A DNA stretch of 64,000 nt from contig CAVTQA010000042.1 of NCBI GenBank assembly GCA_963736715.1, positions 1-64,000 on the forward strand, in the 5' to 3' direction. Made by a program: the position numbers and the translations under genes. The first letter of the stretch is position 1; each line of letters begins with the position of its first letter. Of this stretch, positions 61,256 through 64,000 are shown in pieces. The notes below the pieces were generated by a model that searched no databases, was not told the origin of the DNA, and saw only the letters and a list, made by a program, of their open reading frames with translations. The stretch is from AP-15 sp963736715. GTDB lineage: Bacteria; Pseudomonadota; Alphaproteobacteria; ATCC43930; CGMCC-115725.

Positions 61256-61927
61256 TTGTTGAAATCGGCAAATTTGCATAGTCCAGACTGGGTCATCGGA
61301 CGTTTCGTGCAGCTCGGGCGCCCGGGACGGCGAGGCTTTGGCGGCGCGGCCGACGCGGCCGAAGCCGCTGCTCTCAGAGAGGCAACCCGCGGCGATCACG
61401 ATCTAAATCCGGGGATGACGCCGCCGAGCACTGCTCTCCGCCCGGCCGCGGTGCTGGTCCCCCTCGTCGACCGCCCGGAGGGCATGTCCGTGCTGCTGAC
61501 GCAGCGCACCCCGCATTTGACGGCGCATGCCGGGCAGATCTCGTTCCCCGGAGGACGCATCGAGGAGAACGACGCCAATCCGACTGAGGCGGCGCTGCGT
61601 GAGACCGAGGAGGAGGTCGGGCTGACGCGGGACCATGTTACGGTGATCGGCCGGCTCGATACCTACGTGACCGGGACCGGCTTTGAGATCACGCCGGTCG
61701 TCGGGATCGTCAAAGTGCCGTTTCAGCTCGTCATCGACCCGTTCGAGGTCGCCGACGTTTTCGAGGTACCGCTGTCTTTTGTTGTCGACCCACAAAACCA
61801 CCGCCGCACAACTCGCGACTTCGAGCATCGGACGCGCGTATTCTTTGTGCTGCCGTACGAGGGCCGCAATATTTGGGGCGCGACGGCCGGGATGCTGGTA
61901 AATTTGGCCGAGGTGCTCGCCGATTGA
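61256..61927 (+). CDS. Nudix CoA pyrophosphatase
   Basis: A 223-residue Nudix hydrolase of the NudL/CoAse subgroup. LLTQRTPHLTAHAGQISFPGG precedes the Nudix box GGRIEENDANPTEAALRETEEEVGL (GX5EX7REUXEEXGU complete), and the family extension VTVIGRLDTYVTGTGFEITPVVG and EVADVFEVPLSFV follows. These enzymes cleave CoA and its derivatives to acyl-phosphopantetheine and 3',5'-ADP. The start is a TTG (61256) or the TTG after it; no ATG exists in frame. It is followed by DUF6111 seven bases later. Confidence 0.9.
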   Translation: MLKSANLHSPDWVIGRFVQLGRPGRRGFGGAADAAEAAALREATRGDHDLNPGMTPPSTALRPAAVLVPLVDRPEGMSVLLTQRTPHLTAHAGQISFPGGRIEENDANPTEAALRETEEEVGLTRDHVTVIGRLDTYVTGTGFEITPVVGIVKVPFQLVIDPFEVADVFEVPLSFVVDPQNHRRTTRDFEHRTRVFFVLPYEGRNIWGATAGMLVNLAEVLAD

Positions 61928-61934
61928 GGGGGCC

Positions 61935-62216
61935 ATGCTCCGGGTCTTCCTCACGATCGTGCTGCCGCTCATTCTGCCTACCGCGCTGTATCTGCTTTGG
62001 GTCAGCACTTTCGGAGCCGAGCGTGGCGGTAGTGCAGTGCGGTGGACGGCGGTCCCATGGATCTGGCTTGCCGGCGCCGGTGTCGTACTGTTGGCGATCG
62101 TGCTCTTCGTCGTAACCGTGCATTTCGGCGCGCCGCAAGAGGGGGTCTATGTGCCGCCGCGCTGGGAAGGTGGTCGCATCATACCCGGACACATGGAACC
62201 CAGACCGGGCCGATGA
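61935..62216 (+). CDS. DUF6111 family membrane protein
   Basis: A 93-residue protein with two membrane helices, MLRVFLTIVLPLILPTALYLLW and VPWIWLAGAGVVLLAIVLFVVTV, and a conserved tail GVYVPPRWEGGRIIPGHMEP. This is the DUF6111 layout typical of Rhodospirillales and relatives, always near the CCA-adding enzyme. It overlaps cca by four bases (ATGA). Function unknown. Confidence 0.85.
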   Translation: MLRVFLTIVLPLILPTALYLLWVSTFGAERGGSAVRWTAVPWIWLAGAGVVLLAIVLFVVTVHFGAPQEGVYVPPRWEGGRIIPGHMEPRPGR

Positions 62217-63466
62217 CCGAGACTGGCGATTTGCTCCGCATCGAGCCGCAGCCCTGGATGACGGACTCGGTGACGCGGGGAGTGCTCGAAGCGCTCTCCG
62301 CCGGTGGGGCGCAGGCGCGGTTTGTCGGCGGCTCCGTCCGCGACGCGTTGCTCGGGCGGCGCATTCCCAGGTCAAGCCCGAGGACCGACATCGACATCGC
62401 CACCCCGGCTCCCCCGGAGCGGGTGATCAAGCTTTTGGAGAAGCACGGCATCAAGGTCGTGCCGACCGGTCTCGCTCACGGCACGGTGACCGCGATTGCC
62501 GGCACCCCACCGCGCCACTTCGAGATCACCACCCTGCGGCGCGACATCGAGACTTATGGCCGCCGCGCCCGCGTCGCCTTCGACGCCGACTGGGCGGCCG
62601 ATGCGGCCCGGCGCGACTTCACGATTAACGCGATCTTTCTCGATCCCGACGGCACGGTGCATGATCCGGTGGGGGGCCTCGCCGATTTGCGGGCGCACCG
62701 GGTGCGGTTTGTCGGCGACCCCGCGACCCGGATTGCCGAGGATGTGCTGCGGATCCTGCGCTATTATCGGTTCGAGGCCCGGTTCGGCGCCGGCCTCGGC
62801 GATCCGCAAGCGCGTGCCGCGTGCCGAGCCATGGCCCGTCTTTTGCCCAATCTCTCCGCCGAGCGGGTGGCTCAGGAACTCGTCAAACTGCTCGAGACTT
62901 CCGACCCCGTGGCGGCGTTGCGGATGATGGCGGAAGACGGTGTGCTCGCGGTGATTCTGCCGGAGACGCATCGGCTCGATCGGCTGCGGCATATGATCGC
63001 GATCGAGCCTGAACTCGATCCGCTCCGGCGCCTGGCCGCGCTGATCGACGTCGACGGCGCCGGAGCCATCGCCCTCGCTGAACGCCTGCATTTCTCGAAT
63101 GCGTGGCGCGATCGGCTCCACGGTCTTGCGCCGCCATGCGCCATCGACCCGCCAGCGGACATGGCCGCTCAGCGGCGCGCATTGTACCGGCTCGGCGCCG
63201 AGCGCTACCGCGATATCGCCCTGCTATTGGCGGCGGAAGGGGCGATGAGCCAGGACCGACTCGGCGAACTGCTCGGCCTCGCCCGCGCCTGGACGCCCCC
63301 GGTATTCCCGCTCGCTGGCCGCGATGTGACCGCGCTAGGGGTCGCACCGGGCCCCGAAGTCGGCCGCTTGCTCGGCGCCGTCCGCGATTGGTGGGAAACG
63401 GGCGACTTCACGGCCGACCGCGCCGCTTGCCTTGTCTATCTTCAGGCGCTCGTTCCTGCCCGTTGA
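62213..63466 (+). CDS. cca: CCA tRNA nucleotidyltransferase / poly(A) polymerase family
   Basis: A 417-residue class II nucleotidyltransferase. The N-terminal catalytic head has FVGGSVRDALLGR and the metal-binding DIDIATPAPPERV. Next are GLAHGTVTAIAGTPPRHFEI, the RRDFTINAIFLDPDG motif, and DPATRIAEDVLRILRYYRF for nucleotide selection. The C-terminal helical tail is alphaproteobacterial. It adds CCA to tRNA 3' ends. The start at ATG 62213 overlaps the DUF6111 stop. Confidence 0.94.
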   Translation: MTETGDLLRIEPQPWMTDSVTRGVLEALSAGGAQARFVGGSVRDALLGRRIPRSSPRTDIDIATPAPPERVIKLLEKHGIKVVPTGLAHGTVTAIAGTPPRHFEITTLRRDIETYGRRARVAFDADWAADAARRDFTINAIFLDPDGTVHDPVGGLADLRAHRVRFVGDPATRIAEDVLRILRYYRFEARFGAGLGDPQARAACRAMARLLPNLSAERVAQELVKLLETSDPVAALRMMAEDGVLAVILPETHRLDRLRHMIAIEPELDPLRRLAALIDVDGAGAIALAERLHFSNAWRDRLHGLAPPCAIDPPADMAAQRRALYRLGAERYRDIALLLAAEGAMSQDRLGELLGLARAWTPPVFPLAGRDVTALGVAPGPEVGRLLGAVRDWWETGDFTADRAACLVYLQALVPAR

Positions 63467-63591
63467 TGGCGCAAAATTGCAGCGAGGGAGATAGCGTCCG
63501 CTGCCTGTGGCGTTAGTCGGATTACGGACTATATGGCCAGGCTGGCTAACCCAGCCGGGTGACTCCTTTCCAATTTTACCTGAGGTGTGCC

Positions 63592-64000
63592 ATGTCAATG
63601 TCCAGAAGGTCGGTGCCGGCAGAGCTGGCGACCCGCACCGATTTGACACCTGAAGCGACCAATGCGGTCACCAATGCCCTCAACCCGCTTCTGGCCGATG
63701 TGTTTGCGCTCTACCTCAAGACAAAAAATTTTCACTGGCATATGAGCGGCCCGCATTTTCGCGATTACCACTTATTGCTCGATGAGCAGGGCGACCAGAT
63801 TTTTGCAATGACGGACGAGCTTGCCGAGCGCGTGCGCAAAATTGGCGGAGCCACTGTGAAATCGATCGGGCACGTCGCCAAACTGCAGCGCATCAAAGAC
63901 AATGACCAAGAGTTCGTTGCAGCAACTGATATGCTGCGCGAATTAATGGAAGACAACAAAGCTTTGACCGTCAATATGCGTGAAGCGCACGAGGTCGCTG
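63592..64000 (+). CDS. dps: Dps-family ferritin-like DNA-binding protein (cut by window edge)
   Basis: 136 codons, open to the right edge. MSMSRRSVPAELATRTDLTP is a basic N-terminal tail, followed by ALNPLLADVFALYLKTKNFHWHM and GPHFRDYHLLLDEQGDQIFAM, which carry the inter-subunit ferroxidase ligands (His in NFHWH, Asp and Glu in LLLDEQGD). TDELAERVRKIGGATVKSIG continues the bundle. Dps dodecamers store iron and protect DNA in starvation. ATG follows TGAGGTGTGCC. The first half of the usual ~160-170 residues is complete; the last helix is outside the window. Confidence 0.92.
   Translation, partial: MSMSRRSVPAELATRTDLTPEATNAVTNALNPLLADVFALYLKTKNFHWHMSGPHFRDYHLLLDEQGDQIFAMTDELAERVRKIGGATVKSIGHVAKLQRIKDNDQEFVAATDMLRELMEDNKALTVNMREAHEVA

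Overview
The window is GC-rich, densely coded DNA that looks like an alphaproteobacterial chromosome, probably from a metabolically versatile soil member of the Rhodospirillales or Hyphomicrobiales. Pointers are a DUF6111 protein, the moxR/DUF58/DUF4159 block beside psd-pssA, a DUF1285 gene, tandem ABC_sub_bind-type binding proteins, TAT-exported Sox/Fcc proteins, and many GC-rich intergenic palindromes of the CCCTCTCCGCCC type. No rRNA, tRNA or CRISPR array was recognised.

Layout. 1-700: the tail of an ABC substrate-binding gene abutting a fragment of a coxM-type gene. 0.9-13.7 kb: a catabolic region with an LLM flavin oxidoreductase, a CmcJ/NvfI-like protein, a ThDP enzyme, a formyl-CoA-transferase-like protein, a two-module VOC dioxygenase, an HsaA-like flavin monooxygenase, a MetE-like methyltransferase, an FAD hydroxylase, a serine hydrolase and a cytochrome c. 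13.8-20.3 kb: small stress and hydrolase genes, an ECF sigma factor, an enolase-superfamily enzyme and an SMP-30-like secreted protein. 20.3-26.7 kb (minus strand): a sulfur/electron-transfer operon in transcription order iorA-like, iorB-like, fccA, fccB, soxX (frameshifted), soxY, soxZ, soxA. 27-33.6 kb: a response regulator coupled to a very large sensor kinase with about eight GAF modules and several frameshifts. 34-37.3 kb: three translationally coupled paralogous binding proteins.

37.5-51.8 kb is the unusual part. One intact prfC (release factor 3) is accompanied by four broken 5' fragments of the same gene, three of which share derived insertions. Two are preceded by brnTA toxin-antitoxin sequences and one by a parDE-type pair. 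Both recognisable toxin genes in the intact-looking modules carry single-base frameshifts while their antitoxins are intact. The same interval holds a second ECF sigma factor, an AI-2E-family permease, an adenylate cyclase, a GAF histidine kinase, a membrane-protein gene whose front half is inverted, and an AT-richer insert with a reprolysin-like metalloprotease and a lipoprotein.

52-64 kb returns to conserved housekeeping content: pssA, psd, the moxR-DUF58-BatA/DUF4159-amidotransferase-like operon, DUF1285, a Nudix CoA pyrophosphatase, DUF6111, CCA-adding enzyme and a Dps gene cut by the right edge.

A caution for the whole window: at least seven otherwise good genes carry single-base frameshifts, nearly all +1 insertions. 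This may be genome decay or uncorrected sequence error, and the two cannot be separated from the sequence alone.
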